64,000 nt of DNA from Mesobacillus subterraneus. Lineage in GTDB: Bacteria; Bacillota; Bacilli; Bacillales; Cytobacillaceae. Under the pieces are notes generated by a model that saw nothing but the letters and a program-made list of their open reading frames with translations, searched no databases and was not told the origin of the DNA. The stretch is taken from NCBI RefSeq assembly GCF_000934845.1, contig NZ_JXIQ01000078.1, positions 1 to 64,000 on the forward strand. Direction: 5' to 3'. The position numbers were made by a program, and so were the translations under genes. This document shows positions 29,380 through 38,599 of this stretch, one piece after another; positions within the stretch are counted from its first letter, which is position 1, and each line of letters starts with the position of its first letter.

Positions 29380-32007
29380 ATGTCCAAGAAGCTTGTATTG
29401 ATTGACGGCAACAGTATCGCCTATCGTGCGTTCTTCGCTTTGCCACTGCTGAATAATGAAAAAGGAATACATACAAATGCAGTTTACGGATTTACGATGA
29501 TGCTGATGAAAATTCTTGAGGAGGAAAAGCCTACCCATATTCTTGTTGCATTTGATGCAGGAAAAACAACCTTCAGGCATAAAACCTTCAGTGAATATAA
29601 AGGTGGCAGGCAAAAGACGCCGCCAGAGCTTTCTGAGCAATTCCCCTTTATCCGTGAATTGCTGACAGCTTATGGAATTGCCCAATATGAACTCGAAAAT
29701 TATGAAGCCGATGATATTATCGGGACCCTCAGTTTGCTAGCAGAAAAAGAAGGTTTTGATACAAAGGTCATATCCGGTGATAAGGACTTAACTCAATTGA
29801 GTTCAGATAAAACGATTGTCAACATCACTCGGAAAGGGATAACGGATATCGAGGAGTATACCCCTGATCATATTAAGGAGAAATACGGGCTGACCCCTAT
29901 ACAAATTATTGACATGAAAGGCCTCATGGGGGATGCCTCAGATAATATCCCAGGAGTTCCTGGTGTAGGTGAAAAGACAGCGATTAAGCTGTTGAAGGAA
30001 TACGGTTCGCTAGAAAAGCTGATGGAATCGCTTGACCAGGTTAGTGGAAAAAAACTCAAGGATAAGCTTGTAGAATTCAAAGACCAGGCGATCATGAGTA
30101 AGGAACTTGCAACCATCAATCGTCAAGCGCCGATAGTCATCGAGTTGAGTGAACTGGAATATGAAGGCGCAGAGAACGAGAAGCTGGTGAAAATGTTTAA
30201 AGAACTCGGATTTAACTCGTTATTGGACAAGCTTGACACGGATGTGACGGAAACGATCGAGCTTGAAGACATGAAGTATAAGCAGATTGACACAGTTGAC
30301 CAAGACATTTTTGCGAAAGAAAACGGCTTTTACGTCGAGATCCTTGAGGATAACTATCACTACGCTGATATCGTCGGTTTTGCGATTGTGAATGAAACTG
30401 GACACTACTATCTGCCTGTAAAAACGGCGCTGGCATCGGAAGCATTCAAAAAGTGGGCTGAAGATGAGTCCAGCCAAAAGATAGTCTACGATGCGAAGCG
30501 TTCTGAGGTTTCATTGCGCCATCATGGCATCCATCTTAAAGGTGCTGAATTCGATGTCGCGCTGGCATCCTATATCCTAAATCCTTCCGAATCGCCGGAT
30601 GATCTGGCTGCCATCGCCAGGCAGCATGGCTTCCTGATTGTCCAATCCGACGAAGCGGTTTTTGGAAAAGGTGCCAAACGTAAGATTCCCGAAGAAACCA
30701 AACTAGCGGAGCACCTGGTGCGCAAGGCAGATGTTCTTGTAGCCTTAAAGGAAAAGCTTGAGCAGGATCTATGGGATAATGATCAGCATGATTTGTTCAG
30801 CAGCTTGGAAATGCCATTATCGCTGGTGCTGGCAGATATGGAATACCAGGGTGTCAAGTTAGACACGGTTCGCCTCGAAAATATGGGTGAAGAAATCAAA
30901 TCCAGGCTTGCTGAAATCGAAACGAAAATTTTTGAGCTAGCAGGAGAACAATTCAATATCAATTCACCGAAGCAATTGGGAGTAATTCTGTTTGAAAAAC
31001 TCGGTCTTCCTGTTGCTAAAAAAACGAAGACCGGTTTTTCCACTTCTGCAGATGTCCTGGAAAAATTGGCATCGAAGCATAAAATCATCGAAGAAATACT
31101 GAATTATCGCCAGCTTGGCAAGCTACAGTCAACCTATATTGAAGGGTTGCAAAAGATTGTAAATAAGGAGACAAATAAAGTCCATACAAGGTTTAACCAG
31201 GCGTTGACTGCTACCGGCAGGCTCAGTTCAACGGACCCTAACCTGCAAAATATTCCTATTCGCCTGGAGGAAGGGCGGAAAATCAGGCAGGCATTCGTTC
31301 CTTCAGAAAAAGACTGGGTGATTTTTGCGGCCGACTATTCGCAAATTGAACTGCGTGTCCTCGCCCATATTGCCGGGGATGAAAAACTGATCGATGCATT
31401 CCGCAATGATATGGATATCCATACAAAGACAGCGATGGAAGTTTTCCATGTCGGCAAAGAGGAGGTTACTTCGAATATGCGCCGCCATGCGAAGGCGGTT
31501 AACTTCGGAATCGTGTACGGAATCAGCGATTATGGCCTATCACAAAGCCTGAACATTTCAAGAAAAGAAGCTGGGGAATTTATTGAACGCTATCTGGAGA
31601 GCTATCCAGGTGTAAAAGAATATATGGATGAAATCGTGAAAGATGCGAAGGCGAAGGGGTATGTCCAGACACTGCTGCACCGTCGCAGATACATACCGGA
31701 AATTACTGCGCGCAACTTCAATCTGAGAAGTTTTGCTGAACGGACGGCGATGAATACACCCATACAGGGAAGCGCGGCTGATATCATCAAGAAGGCGATG
31801 ATCGATATGGCGGAAAGGCTGCGTGAAGAAGGGCTAAAGACGAGGCTGCTCCTTCAGGTGCACGATGAATTAATTTTTGAAGCGCCGCAGAATGAAATAG
31901 AGCGCTTGAAAAAAATAGTTCCGGAAGTAATGGAAAACGCAATCGATTTAAAGGTACCTTTGAAGGTGGACTTCTCCTACGGGCCAACATGGTACGATGC
32001 GAAATAA
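29380..32007 (+). CDS. polA: DNA polymerase I
   Basis: Repair and Okazaki-fragment polymerase, 875 aa, one residue shorter than I recall for the Geobacillus enzyme. An N-terminal 5' nuclease domain (about 1-290; GNSIAYRAFFALP, DNIPGVPGVGEKTA) is followed by a vestigial exonuclease domain lacking the DxE metal pair (it reads YVEILEDN), as in other Bacillus enzymes. The polymerase domain has DYSQIELR with Asp652 and VHDELIFE with Asp829. CTGGAGGAGGG precedes the ATG. It heads polA-mutM-ytaF-coaE. Confidence 0.97.
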   Translation: MSKKLVLIDGNSIAYRAFFALPLLNNEKGIHTNAVYGFTMMLMKILEEEKPTHILVAFDAGKTTFRHKTFSEYKGGRQKTPPELSEQFPFIRELLTAYGIAQYELENYEADDIIGTLSLLAEKEGFDTKVISGDKDLTQLSSDKTIVNITRKGITDIEEYTPDHIKEKYGLTPIQIIDMKGLMGDASDNIPGVPGVGEKTAIKLLKEYGSLEKLMESLDQVSGKKLKDKLVEFKDQAIMSKELATINRQAPIVIELSELEYEGAENEKLVKMFKELGFNSLLDKLDTDVTETIELEDMKYKQIDTVDQDIFAKENGFYVEILEDNYHYADIVGFAIVNETGHYYLPVKTALASEAFKKWAEDESSQKIVYDAKRSEVSLRHHGIHLKGAEFDVALASYILNPSESPDDLAAIARQHGFLIVQSDEAVFGKGAKRKIPEETKLAEHLVRKADVLVALKEKLEQDLWDNDQHDLFSSLEMPLSLVLADMEYQGVKLDTVRLENMGEEIKSRLAEIETKIFELAGEQFNINSPKQLGVILFEKLGLPVAKKTKTGFSTSADVLEKLASKHKIIEEILNYRQLGKLQSTYIEGLQKIVNKETNKVHTRFNQALTATGRLSSTDPNLQNIPIRLEEGRKIRQAFVPSEKDWVIFAADYSQIELRVLAHIAGDEKLIDAFRNDMDIHTKTAMEVFHVGKEEVTSNMRRHAKAVNFGIVYGISDYGLSQSLNISRKEAGEFIERYLESYPGVKEYMDEIVKDAKAKGYVQTLLHRRRYIPEITARNFNLRSFAERTAMNTPIQGSAADIIKKAMIDMAERLREEGLKTRLLLQVHDELIFEAPQNEIERLKKIVPEVMENAIDLKVPLKVDFSYGPTWYDAK

Positions 32008-32033
32008 AGTAAGAAGAGGAAAGGCGGGATAGG

Positions 32034-32861
32034 ATGCCTGAGCTTCCAGAGGTAGAAACAGTCAGACGCACGCTTGAGGTGCTCGCTTTGGGAAAAGAAA
32101 TCGCCCAAGTATCCGTTTTTTGGCCAAAGATGATTAAAAAGCCAAATGAAGTGGAACAATTTTCGGATGCCCTGCGCGGACAGACAATCAACGAAATCGG
32201 CAGAAGAGGCAAATTCCTGATCTTTTACACCGATGACTATGCACTTGTCTCCCATCTTAGGATGGAAGGGAAGTACGGTTTGTTCAGCGCAGAAGAACCT
32301 GTTGAAAAACATACACATGTCATTTTTCATTTTACCGACGCGAAAGAATTGCGCTATAGGGATGTCCGCAAATTTGGGACGATGCACCTTTACGCCAAAG
32401 GGACGGAATTTGATTCGCAGCCACTCGCTGATTTGGGGCCTGAGCCATTTTCAGCCGATTTCTCAGTAGAATGGCTGTCGGAAAAGCTTAAAAGGACCAC
32501 TCGGAAAATAAAGCCTGCGCTGCTTGACCAAAAGATCCTTGTCGGCCTTGGGAATATTTATGTCGATGAGGCGCTTTTTCGGGCGAAAATCCACCCGGAA
32601 CGGATTGCTAATTCATTGTCTCAGGAAGAAGAAATTGTCCTCTACAGGGAAATTGTCCGTACGCTTTCGGAGGCTGTGGAGAAGGGTGGCAGCACCATCC
32701 GCTCCTATGTCAATTCCCAGGGCCAGATTGGCATGTTCCAGCTCCAGCTGCTCGTGTACGGACGCAAAAATGAACCGTGCCAAGTGTGCGGCACACTATT
32801 GGAAAAAACGGTCGTCGGTGGACGAGGGACCCACTTTTGTCCAACATGCCAAAAACTGTAA
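32034..32861 (+). CDS. mutM: Formamidopyrimidine-DNA glycosylase
   Basis: Removes 8-oxoguanine and ring-opened purines from DNA with beta/delta lyase activity. The 275-aa protein begins PELPEVETVRR (catalytic Pro2, Glu3), contains GRRGKFLIF with the conserved Lys and the H2TH segment GLGNIYVDEALF, and ends in a zinc finger (Cys249, Cys252, Cys269, Cys272). It follows polA by 26 bases, so they are probably co-transcribed. Confidence 0.97.
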   Translation: MPELPEVETVRRTLEVLALGKEIAQVSVFWPKMIKKPNEVEQFSDALRGQTINEIGRRGKFLIFYTDDYALVSHLRMEGKYGLFSAEEPVEKHTHVIFHFTDAKELRYRDVRKFGTMHLYAKGTEFDSQPLADLGPEPFSADFSVEWLSEKLKRTTRKIKPALLDQKILVGLGNIYVDEALFRAKIHPERIANSLSQEEEIVLYREIVRTLSEAVEKGGSTIRSYVNSQGQIGMFQLQLLVYGRKNEPCQVCGTLLEKTVVGGRGTHFCPTCQKL

Positions 32862-32945
32862 AACTATAATCGCCTGTTGATTTTCTCACCATATCTAGGC
32901 TCCTTCCATATACTAACGTAGCGATTGACAGGAAGGGGCTTTGAT

Positions 32946-33578
32946 ATGGCACAAATAATCTCGCTGCTTTTACTTGCATTCGCTGTCAGTATTGACAGTT
33001 TCAGTGTAGGGCTAACGTATGGACTGCGGAAAATGAAATTTCCGGTTAAATCGATTGCTGTCATTGCGCTCTGTTCAGCAGCTGTACTGATGGTTGCAAT
33101 GTTGATCGGACATTTTCTCGAGAGTTTTTTTTCACCTGAATTGGCAGAGATGCTAGGTGGTATGGTCTTGATCGTATTGGGTGGCTGGGTATTATTTCAG
33201 TTTTTCCGCGAGGACCAGTCAGAGTTGGACTGTCATGAAAAAATCATCCTGAATTTTGAAATTAAATCACTAGGCATTGTGATCAATATTTTAAGAAAAC
33301 CGATGTCGGCTGACTTTGACCAATCGGGAACCATCAATGGAATGGAAGCAGTCATGCTTGGTCTTGCTCTTTCTCTTGACGCATTCGGAGCCGGGATTGG
33401 TGCGGCTTTATTGGGCTTTTCGCCTGGGTATCTTGCTTTGACGGTGGCGTTCATGAGTTCCTTGTTCGTCTACGCCGGCATGAGAATGGGCAGTTATTTT
33501 TCAGAGAGTAGCTGGTTGCAGAAGTTTTCATTTGTACCAGGAATTTTATTGATCGTCATTGGACTGCTAAAGCTCTAG
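32946..33578 (+). CDS. ytaF: Sporulation membrane protein YtaF (MntP-like)
   Basis: A 210-aa protein with about six hydrophobic segments in two related halves: LLLAFAVSIDSFSVGLTYG near the N-terminus and LGLALSLDAFGAGIGAALLG in the second half. The duplicated SxDxFxxG motif is that of the MntP-type manganese exporters. YtaF relatives are annotated as sporulation membrane proteins. The ATG at 32946 follows GGAAGGGG. Confidence 0.9.
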   Translation: MAQIISLLLLAFAVSIDSFSVGLTYGLRKMKFPVKSIAVIALCSAAVLMVAMLIGHFLESFFSPELAEMLGGMVLIVLGGWVLFQFFREDQSELDCHEKIILNFEIKSLGIVINILRKPMSADFDQSGTINGMEAVMLGLALSLDAFGAGIGAALLGFSPGYLALTVAFMSSLFVYAGMRMGSYFSESSWLQKFSFVPGILLIVIGLLKL

Positions 33579-33604
33579 CAAACTGGATGAAGGGATAAAA
33601 GTAG

Positions 33605-34201
33605 ATGACGCTAATCATTGGATTAACAGGAGGGATAGCGAGCGGGAAAAGCACGGTATCGGCGATGTTCACTGAGCTTGGCATCACTGTGATCGACGCC
33701 GATATAGAGGCAAGGCTTGCTGTTGAACCAGGAGAACAAGCATATCAGGAAATTGTCCGTCATTTCGGTCCGGGAATTTTAGAACAGAATGGCAGCATTA
33801 ACCGTTCCGCCCTCGGATCCATTATTTTTGCCAACGAGGAAAAAAGGCTGAAGCTCAATTCGATCGTCCATCCTGCAGTGCGCGAGCGAATGGCGATTAA
33901 AAGGCAGCAAGCGGTAGCTTCTAATGAAAAAGCCGTGGTTCTAGATATTCCATTGCTGTTTGAAAGCAAGCTAACAGGCTTGGTTGAAAAAATCATCGTT
34001 GTCTATGTCGATGAGAAAACACAGCTAGATCGGCTGATAGGCAGGAATGGGTTTAGCGAAGAGGAAGCAATTACAAGAATCAGATCACAGATGCCCTTGA
34101 AGGATAAGATTGTGTTGGCTGACGAAGTGATCGATAATAACGGTACGATCGAGCAATCAAGAGAGCAATTAATGAAAATTTTGGATAAATGGGCAATCTA
34201 A
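33605..34201 (+). CDS. coaE: Dephospho-CoA kinase
   Basis: Last step of coenzyme A synthesis, phosphorylating the 3' hydroxyl of dephospho-CoA. The 198-aa protein has the P-loop GGIASGKST at 9-17, the VIDAD segment and VLDIPLLFE. It lies 26 bases after ytaF, and a short terminator follows. Confidence 0.96.
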   Translation: MTLIIGLTGGIASGKSTVSAMFTELGITVIDADIEARLAVEPGEQAYQEIVRHFGPGILEQNGSINRSALGSIIFANEEKRLKLNSIVHPAVRERMAIKRQQAVASNEKAVVLDIPLLFESKLTGLVEKIIVVYVDEKTQLDRLIGRNGFSEEEAITRIRSQMPLKDKIVLADEVIDNNGTIEQSREQLMKILDKWAI

Positions 34202-34226
34202 AGAGCTGAATAGGCTCTTTTTTCTT
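34199..34226 (+). terminator. Terminator of coaE
   Basis: AAGAGC (34201-34206) and GCTCTT (34214-34219) pair and run into TTTTTCTTTT. Confidence 0.7.
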
Positions 34227-34325
34227 TTGCCTCGTTCCTATCCTAGGCCATATTCCCTGATAATGAATATCAGAATTATTTTAAATTTTATAATGTGTGC
34301 ATTTATATCTCGCGGAAAAGGAAAA

Positions 34326-34336
34326 TATGTTATACT
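34326..34336 (+). promoter_or_regulatory. CcpN-type operator overlapping the gapB -10 box
   Basis: TATGTTATACT fits the B. subtilis CcpN consensus TRTGHYATAYW at every position and contains a TATACT -10 hexamer (34331-34336). CcpN represses gapB and pckA under glycolytic conditions in B. subtilis. No good -35 box is present at 17 bases. A second dyad, TGATA-5-TATCA (34258-34272), lies upstream and is unassigned. Confidence 0.6.
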
Positions 34337-34389
34337 AATACCATAACAACGGGATATAAGTATGACACTATTTTGGAAGGGGCCGTACT

Positions 34390-35421
34390 ATGAAGGCGAG
34401 AATAGCGATAAACGGTTTTGGGAGAATTGGCAGAATGGTATTCAGGAAAGCCATTCTTGAGGAAAATCTTGAGGTTGTAGCGATTAATGCGAGCTATCCA
34501 GCTGAAACACTGGCGCATTTGGTTAAATATGATTCAATTCATGGTCCATTTCAAGGAGAGATTGACTCAGCTGATGGTCACTTGATGGTAAATGGAAAAG
34601 CTGTCAGACTATTAAGCAATCGCAATCCTGCTGAGCTTCCGTGGAAAGAAATGAAAGTTGATATTGTCATCGAGGCTACAGGAAAATTCAACTCACGTGA
34701 CAAGGCGTCACTTCATCTAACAGCAGGCGCAAAGAAGGTTATTATCACTGCACCAGGCACAAATGAAGATGTTACGATTGTGATGGGCGTGAATGAAAAT
34801 GCATTAAACATTGGTGAGCATGACATCATTTCCAATGCTTCTTGCACGACGAATTGCCTGGCACCTGTCGCAAAAGTGCTGGATGACCATTTTGGAATCG
34901 AAAATGGCTTGATGACAACTGTGCATGCTTATACAAATGATCAAAATAATATTGATAACCCACACAAAGACTTGCGCCGTGCGCGGGCTTGCGGCCAATC
35001 CATCATCCCTACATCAACAGGGGCAGCAAAGGCGCTGTCACTCGTCCTTCCACAGTTGCAGGGAAAACTCCACGGCATGGCACTAAGGGTACCGACACCA
35101 AATGTTTCGCTTGTAGATTTGGTTGTTGATTTGAAGCGAGAAGTAACTGCCAATGAAGTGAACAATGCGTTCTATGCAGCTGCAAAAGGGGAACTTAAGG
35201 GTATACTGGACATCACAACCGATCCCCTCGTATCCATCGATTTCAATACAAATGAACACTCAGCAATCATTGATGGATTGTCTACAATGGTAATTGGCGC
35301 CAACAAAGTCAAGGTACTTGCGTGGTATGATAACGAATGGGGATACTCAAGCAGGGTAGTAGACTTGACTAAACACGTTGCCGAGGCAATGTCCATCTCA
35401 GCAGCTTTAAAGGCTGGATAA
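34390..35421 (+). CDS. gapB: NADP-dependent glyceraldehyde-3-phosphate dehydrogenase (gluconeogenic)
   Basis: Runs the GAPDH step in the gluconeogenic direction. The 343-aa protein shows INGFGRIGRMVFRKA (coenzyme fold), the active-site SNASCTTNCLAP, TSTGAAKA and WYDNEWGYSSRV. The neighbourhood (coaE, then speD) and the CcpN-type site identify it as GapB rather than glycolytic GapA. GGAAGGGG precedes the ATG. It is closed by a terminator. Confidence 0.96.
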   Translation: MKARIAINGFGRIGRMVFRKAILEENLEVVAINASYPAETLAHLVKYDSIHGPFQGEIDSADGHLMVNGKAVRLLSNRNPAELPWKEMKVDIVIEATGKFNSRDKASLHLTAGAKKVIITAPGTNEDVTIVMGVNENALNIGEHDIISNASCTTNCLAPVAKVLDDHFGIENGLMTTVHAYTNDQNNIDNPHKDLRRARACGQSIIPTSTGAAKALSLVLPQLQGKLHGMALRVPTPNVSLVDLVVDLKREVTANEVNNAFYAAAKGELKGILDITTDPLVSIDFNTNEHSAIIDGLSTMVIGANKVKVLAWYDNEWGYSSRVVDLTKHVAEAMSISAALKAG

Positions 35422-35433
35422 GGAACCATACAG

Positions 35434-35462
35434 AAAAGCCTGCCAAATCGGCAGGCTTTTGT
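35434..35462 (+). terminator. Terminator of gapB
   Basis: AAAAGCCTGCC and GGCAGGCTTTT form an 11-base stem around a five-base loop. Confidence 0.85.
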
Positions 35463-35490
35463 TCGTAACAGAAAAATTTAATTTCATATG

Positions 35491-35519
35491 TTGCAAAATA
35501 AATATAAACGAAGTATACT
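35491..35519 (+). promoter_or_regulatory. Sigma-A promoter of speD
   Basis: TTGCAA (35491-35496) and TATACT (35514-35519) are 17 bases apart. The predicted start point near 35526 leaves a leader of about 135 bases before the speD ATG. Confidence 0.75.
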
Positions 35520-35525
35520 AGTCAT

Positions 35526-35662
35526 CGTGAACTTCTTAATAGCGGTACCAATTGGCTACTTAAAGGGTTAGGACCTCTTTGGACTAACTTTCCCCCGTGG
35601 TAGTTAAGATACCATTGAAAATAGGAATTTCATTCTAATATTGTTAGAGGGGGAAATTGAAT
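35526..35662 (+). promoter_or_regulatory. Structured speD leader with anti-Shine-Dalgarno match
   Basis: TTTCCCCC at 35589-35596 is perfectly complementary to GGGGGAAA at 35649-35656, the speD ribosome site. Two small hairpins lie between them: TGGTA/TACCA (35598-35602 with 35610-35614) and TGAAA/TTTCA (35616-35620 with 35628-35632). Just upstream GTTAG (35567-35571) and CTAAC (35584-35588) form a competing hairpin that also abuts the anti-ribosome-site segment. This is the layout of a translational on/off leader. I do not recognise it as a known riboswitch class. Confidence 0.5.
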
Positions 35663-36043
35663 ATGGAAACAATAGGTCGTCATGTAATTTCTGAACTTTG
35701 GGGATGCGATTTTGAAAAATTGAATGATATGGATTTTATTGAACAAACTTTCGTTTCAGCTGCTTTGAAATCAGGTGCTGAAATCCGCGAAGTTGCTTTT
35801 CATAAATTTGCGCCGCAGGGTGTGAGCGGAGTTGTCATTATCTCTGAATCTCATTTAACTATTCACAGCTTTCCGGAGCACGGATACGCCAGCATTGATG
35901 TTTACACATGCGGCGATCTGGATCCTAATATTGCAGCAGACTATATTGCTGAAGCTCTAGGTGCACAAACACGTGAAAATATTGAAATTCCACGCGGTAT
36001 GGGTCCTGTGCATGTCAAACAAGCACAAGCGAAGGCTCTATAA
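35663..36043 (+). CDS. speD: S-adenosylmethionine decarboxylase proenzyme
   Basis: Supplies the aminopropyl donor for spermidine synthesis. The 126-aa class 1B proenzyme self-cleaves between Glu62 and Ser63 ([11 protein letters not shown]) to make the pyruvoyl group. His68 and Cys83 (YTCGD) are the other conserved active-site residues. The ATG at 35663 gives the B. subtilis SpeH length and has GGGGG nine bases upstream; the TTG two codons earlier is too close. B. subtilis names are speD/speH. Confidence 0.96.
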   Translation: METIGRHVISELWGCDFEKLNDMDFIEQTFVSAALKSGAEIREVAFHKFAPQGVSGVVIISESHLTIHSFPEHGYASIDVYTCGDLDPNIAADYIAEALGAQTRENIEIPRGMGPVHVKQAQAKAL

Positions 36044-36063
36044 TTAAAAAAATGAAAAATTTC

Positions 36064-36091
36064 AAGAGGTGTAGCGATACACCTCTTTTTA
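36064..36091 (+). terminator. Terminator of speD
   Basis: AAGAGGTGTA and TACACCTCTT form a 10-base stem with GCGA loop and a T run. Confidence 0.88.
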
Positions 36092-36147
36092 TTTGTGGCA
36101 AAAGTAAGGTAAACTGTAGATAGAAAAAAGGTGCAGGAGGATTATCG

Positions 36148-36552
36148 ATGTCTTTTTTAAAATCGATCATTAGGCGATACGAGAAATACAGTGGAACGAG
36201 TGAAAATAACAGCGATGAACAATTGCGTACCCGTTATTATAAAGCAAATTTCAATCAGGTATTCCAGGCAGTCGAGGATCTGCTGAAAGTTGATCCCACA
36301 GCTCGAATTACAAGCGTATCAAAGGAACATGGGGAAATCTCGGCGGAGCTAAACGGCAGGATTCAGAGTTTTTTAACCGTAACCATTATCACGACAAAAC
36401 CATTTGAGACAGCGGTCGACCTACATATTTCTACAGAAAGGTTTTCATTGGCAGGAATGAATCCTGCATTGAGACAAGAAGTATTCAAGATATACGAAAA
36501 GTTAGGTAAAACATTTCCCTTCATTGGAGCAGGTAAATATGGAAATCAATAG
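36148..36552 (+). CDS. Conserved-looking cytosolic protein, function unknown
   Basis: A 134-aa soluble protein with no signal peptide or membrane segment. It begins MSFLKSIIRRYEKYSG and has a mixed alpha/beta look (VDPTARITSVSKEHGEISAEL; FLTVTIITTKPFETAVDLHIS). GCAGGAGG lies at proper distance before the ATG, so the gene is credible. I do not recognise the family. It stands between speD and nrdR, a position where I recall no gene in B. subtilis. Confidence 0.75.
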   Translation: MSFLKSIIRRYEKYSGTSENNSDEQLRTRYYKANFNQVFQAVEDLLKVDPTARITSVSKEHGEISAELNGRIQSFLTVTIITTKPFETAVDLHISTERFSLAGMNPALRQEVFKIYEKLGKTFPFIGAGKYGNQ

Positions 36553-36682
36553 TTTCTCTTGTTCCAAATGCTGCTTTTTTATAAGATAAAGAGATAAAGA
36601 TTGCTTATGGACTTTTTGGTGGATAAAGCGAATGGTCCTTCGCTCATATATTCTCTATTTTAACTATTCGGAGCTGATCGAG

Positions 36683-37141
36683 ATGAGATGTCCAACTTGC
36701 CAAAATAATTCCACTCGGGTACTTGACTCAAGACCGGTGGACGACAGCCGATCCATTCGCCGAAGACGGGAATGTGAAGCTTGCGGCTTTCGCTTTACCA
36801 CATTTGAAAAAGTAGAAGAAATCCCATTGATTGTTGTGAAAAAAGATGGTACTCGTGAGGAGTTCAATCGGGAGAAACTCCTTCGCGGTTTACTGAAGGC
36901 ATGTGAAAAAAGACCGGTCGCCCTAAAAGAGCTGGAGGATTTAATCTCCGAGGTGGAAAAAGAACTGCGAAGCCATGGGGTATCAGAAGTCAAGAGTGAG
37001 GCAGTGGGTGAGACGGTAATGGATCGGCTGGCCAAAATTGATGAAGTCGCCTATGTCCGCTTTGCCTCCGTTTACCGTCAATTCAAGGATATCAATGTTT
37101 TCATTGATGAACTGAAAGAGCTGTTGAAAAAAGAACAATAA
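36683..37141 (+). CDS. nrdR: Transcriptional repressor NrdR
   Basis: Represses ribonucleotide reductase genes through NrdR boxes, sensing ATP/dATP. The 152 aa is the standard length. The zinc ribbon has Cys3, Cys6, Cys31 and Cys34, followed by [12 protein letters not shown] and an ATP-cone domain (about 48-138, [15 protein letters not shown]). The ATG at 36683 is chosen by homology; the frame opens 17 codons earlier. It is followed by dnaB-dnaI, as in B. subtilis. Confidence 0.96.
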   Translation: MRCPTCQNNSTRVLDSRPVDDSRSIRRRRECEACGFRFTTFEKVEEIPLIVVKKDGTREEFNREKLLRGLLKACEKRPVALKELEDLISEVEKELRSHGVSEVKSEAVGETVMDRLAKIDEVAYVRFASVYRQFKDINVFIDELKELLKKEQ

Positions 37142-37192
37142 CATATAGGGAAATTGTGATCGATTGTAATGGACAGAGTGGGGGGGAAAAGG

Positions 37193-38599
37193 ATGACGCA
37201 GCATTGGCAAGAGACCGTGCCTATTGACCGGTATCATGTTGCAGCCGGCGGCCTGCTGCATGATTATGATCGCAAGGTGCTCACCTTTTTGTACCAGCCG
37301 CTGATTGGTCCGACTTGCTTAAGCTTGTATATGACCTTGTGGGCTGAAATTGAAGAAAATCGGCTTTGGTCGCAGTCTGGTACACATCATAACCTGATGG
37401 CAATCATGGATCTGAATTTGAAGGAAATTTTTCATGCCCGCCAAAAACTTGAAGGCATGGGGTTGCTGAAGACGTATGTGAAAAATAGTGAAGATGGCCG
37501 TTCCTTCATTTATGAATTACAGCCGCCGCTTAGTCCGCAACAATTTTTTCTGGATGGTATGTTGAATGTGTATTTATATCGGAAAATCGGAAAAAATCAG
37601 TTCTTGAGACTGAAGCAGTTTTTTAGTGACAAGCTGCCTGAGGCAGAGCCAGGATATTCTGAGATTACCAAGGCTTTTCAAGATGTGTTTCTTTCTGTTC
37701 CGCCACAGGCTCTCTTGTATAATGAGGATTCAGCCGCCGATCTTACTGAAGCGGAAACGCAAACCTTCATCGGCAGGAAGGAATCTAACAAAATCCAAAT
37801 AAACACGGCAGAATTTAATTTCGATCTGTTAGTCGGAGGGATTCAGGATTCCTTGATCCCTAAAAAGGCTTTTACGACAAAGGTGAAAGAAGCAATCAGC
37901 AATCTTGCCTTCCTGTACGGAATTGATGCAATAAAGATGAAAAATATCGTCTTGAGTGCGGTTACAGATGATAGTGAAATCGATATCGAGGAATTGAGAA
38001 AGGCGGCCAGAGACTGGTACCAATTTGAATACCAGGACCAACTGCCGGCATTATTGGACCGAACTCAGCCTTTTCCGCACAAAGCTGGGATCGATCAGCC
38101 AAAAACGAAAGAAGAAGAATTGGTTCATTATTTTGAAAAAACATCTCCTAGACAACTGTTGATTGATTTATCAGGCGGTGCTGAACCTTCCAAATCTGAT
38201 CTGCAGATCATTGAAGAAGTCATGTTCAAGCAAAAGCTGCTTCCGGGTGTCGTGAATGTTTTGGTCCAATATGTTATGATCAAAACAAATATGAAGCTGA
38301 CAAAAGCATATATCGAGAAAATCGCCAGCCACTGGTCGAGGAAAAAAATCTCGACGGTAACGGATGCCATGGAGCTGGCGAAAAGTGAACATCGACAATA
38401 CCTCGATTGGGCAGAAGGAAAGAAAACGCCAGCTGCATCAGGAAAACGGAAATCTGTCCGCAAGGAAGTGTTGCCGGACTGGTTTGAGAAAAAGAGCGAG
38501 AATGGACGGGATCAACCGCAAAATCAAGAAGATCCTGACTTTGAAATAGAGAAGAAAAAGCTGGAGGAAGAGCTGAAAAAATTTAAATCCGGGAGGTGA
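37193..38599 (+). CDS. dnaB: Replication initiation and membrane attachment protein DnaB
   Basis: Bacillus-type DnaB (not the helicase), which with DnaD and DnaI loads the replicative helicase at oriC and restart sites. The 468-aa protein has an N-terminal winged-helix region, and DnaB/DnaD DDBH2-type helices in the second half with YGIDAIKMKNIVL. A basic/acidic tail ends FEIEKKKLEEELKKFKSGR. The ATG at 37193 follows GGGGGGGAAAAGG. The 3' end overlaps the dnaI start. Confidence 0.95.
   Translation: MTQHWQETVPIDRYHVAAGGLLHDYDRKVLTFLYQPLIGPTCLSLYMTLWAEIEENRLWSQSGTHHNLMAIMDLNLKEIFHARQKLEGMGLLKTYVKNSEDGRSFIYELQPPLSPQQFFLDGMLNVYLYRKIGKNQFLRLKQFFSDKLPEAEPGYSEITKAFQDVFLSVPPQALLYNEDSAADLTEAETQTFIGRKESNKIQINTAEFNFDLLVGGIQDSLIPKKAFTTKVKEAISNLAFLYGIDAIKMKNIVLSAVTDDSEIDIEELRKAARDWYQFEYQDQLPALLDRTQPFPHKAGIDQPKTKEEELVHYFEKTSPRQLLIDLSGGAEPSKSDLQIIEEVMFKQKLLPGVVNVLVQYVMIKTNMKLTKAYIEKIASHWSRKKISTVTDAMELAKSEHRQYLDWAEGKKTPAASGKRKSVRKEVLPDWFEKKSENGRDQPQNQEDPDFEIEKKKLEEELKKFKSGR

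Noticed and set aside
34258-34272. TGATA-5-TATCA dyad as a second CcpN site
   Set aside because: It does not fit TRTGHYATAYW; kept only as an unassigned dyad.
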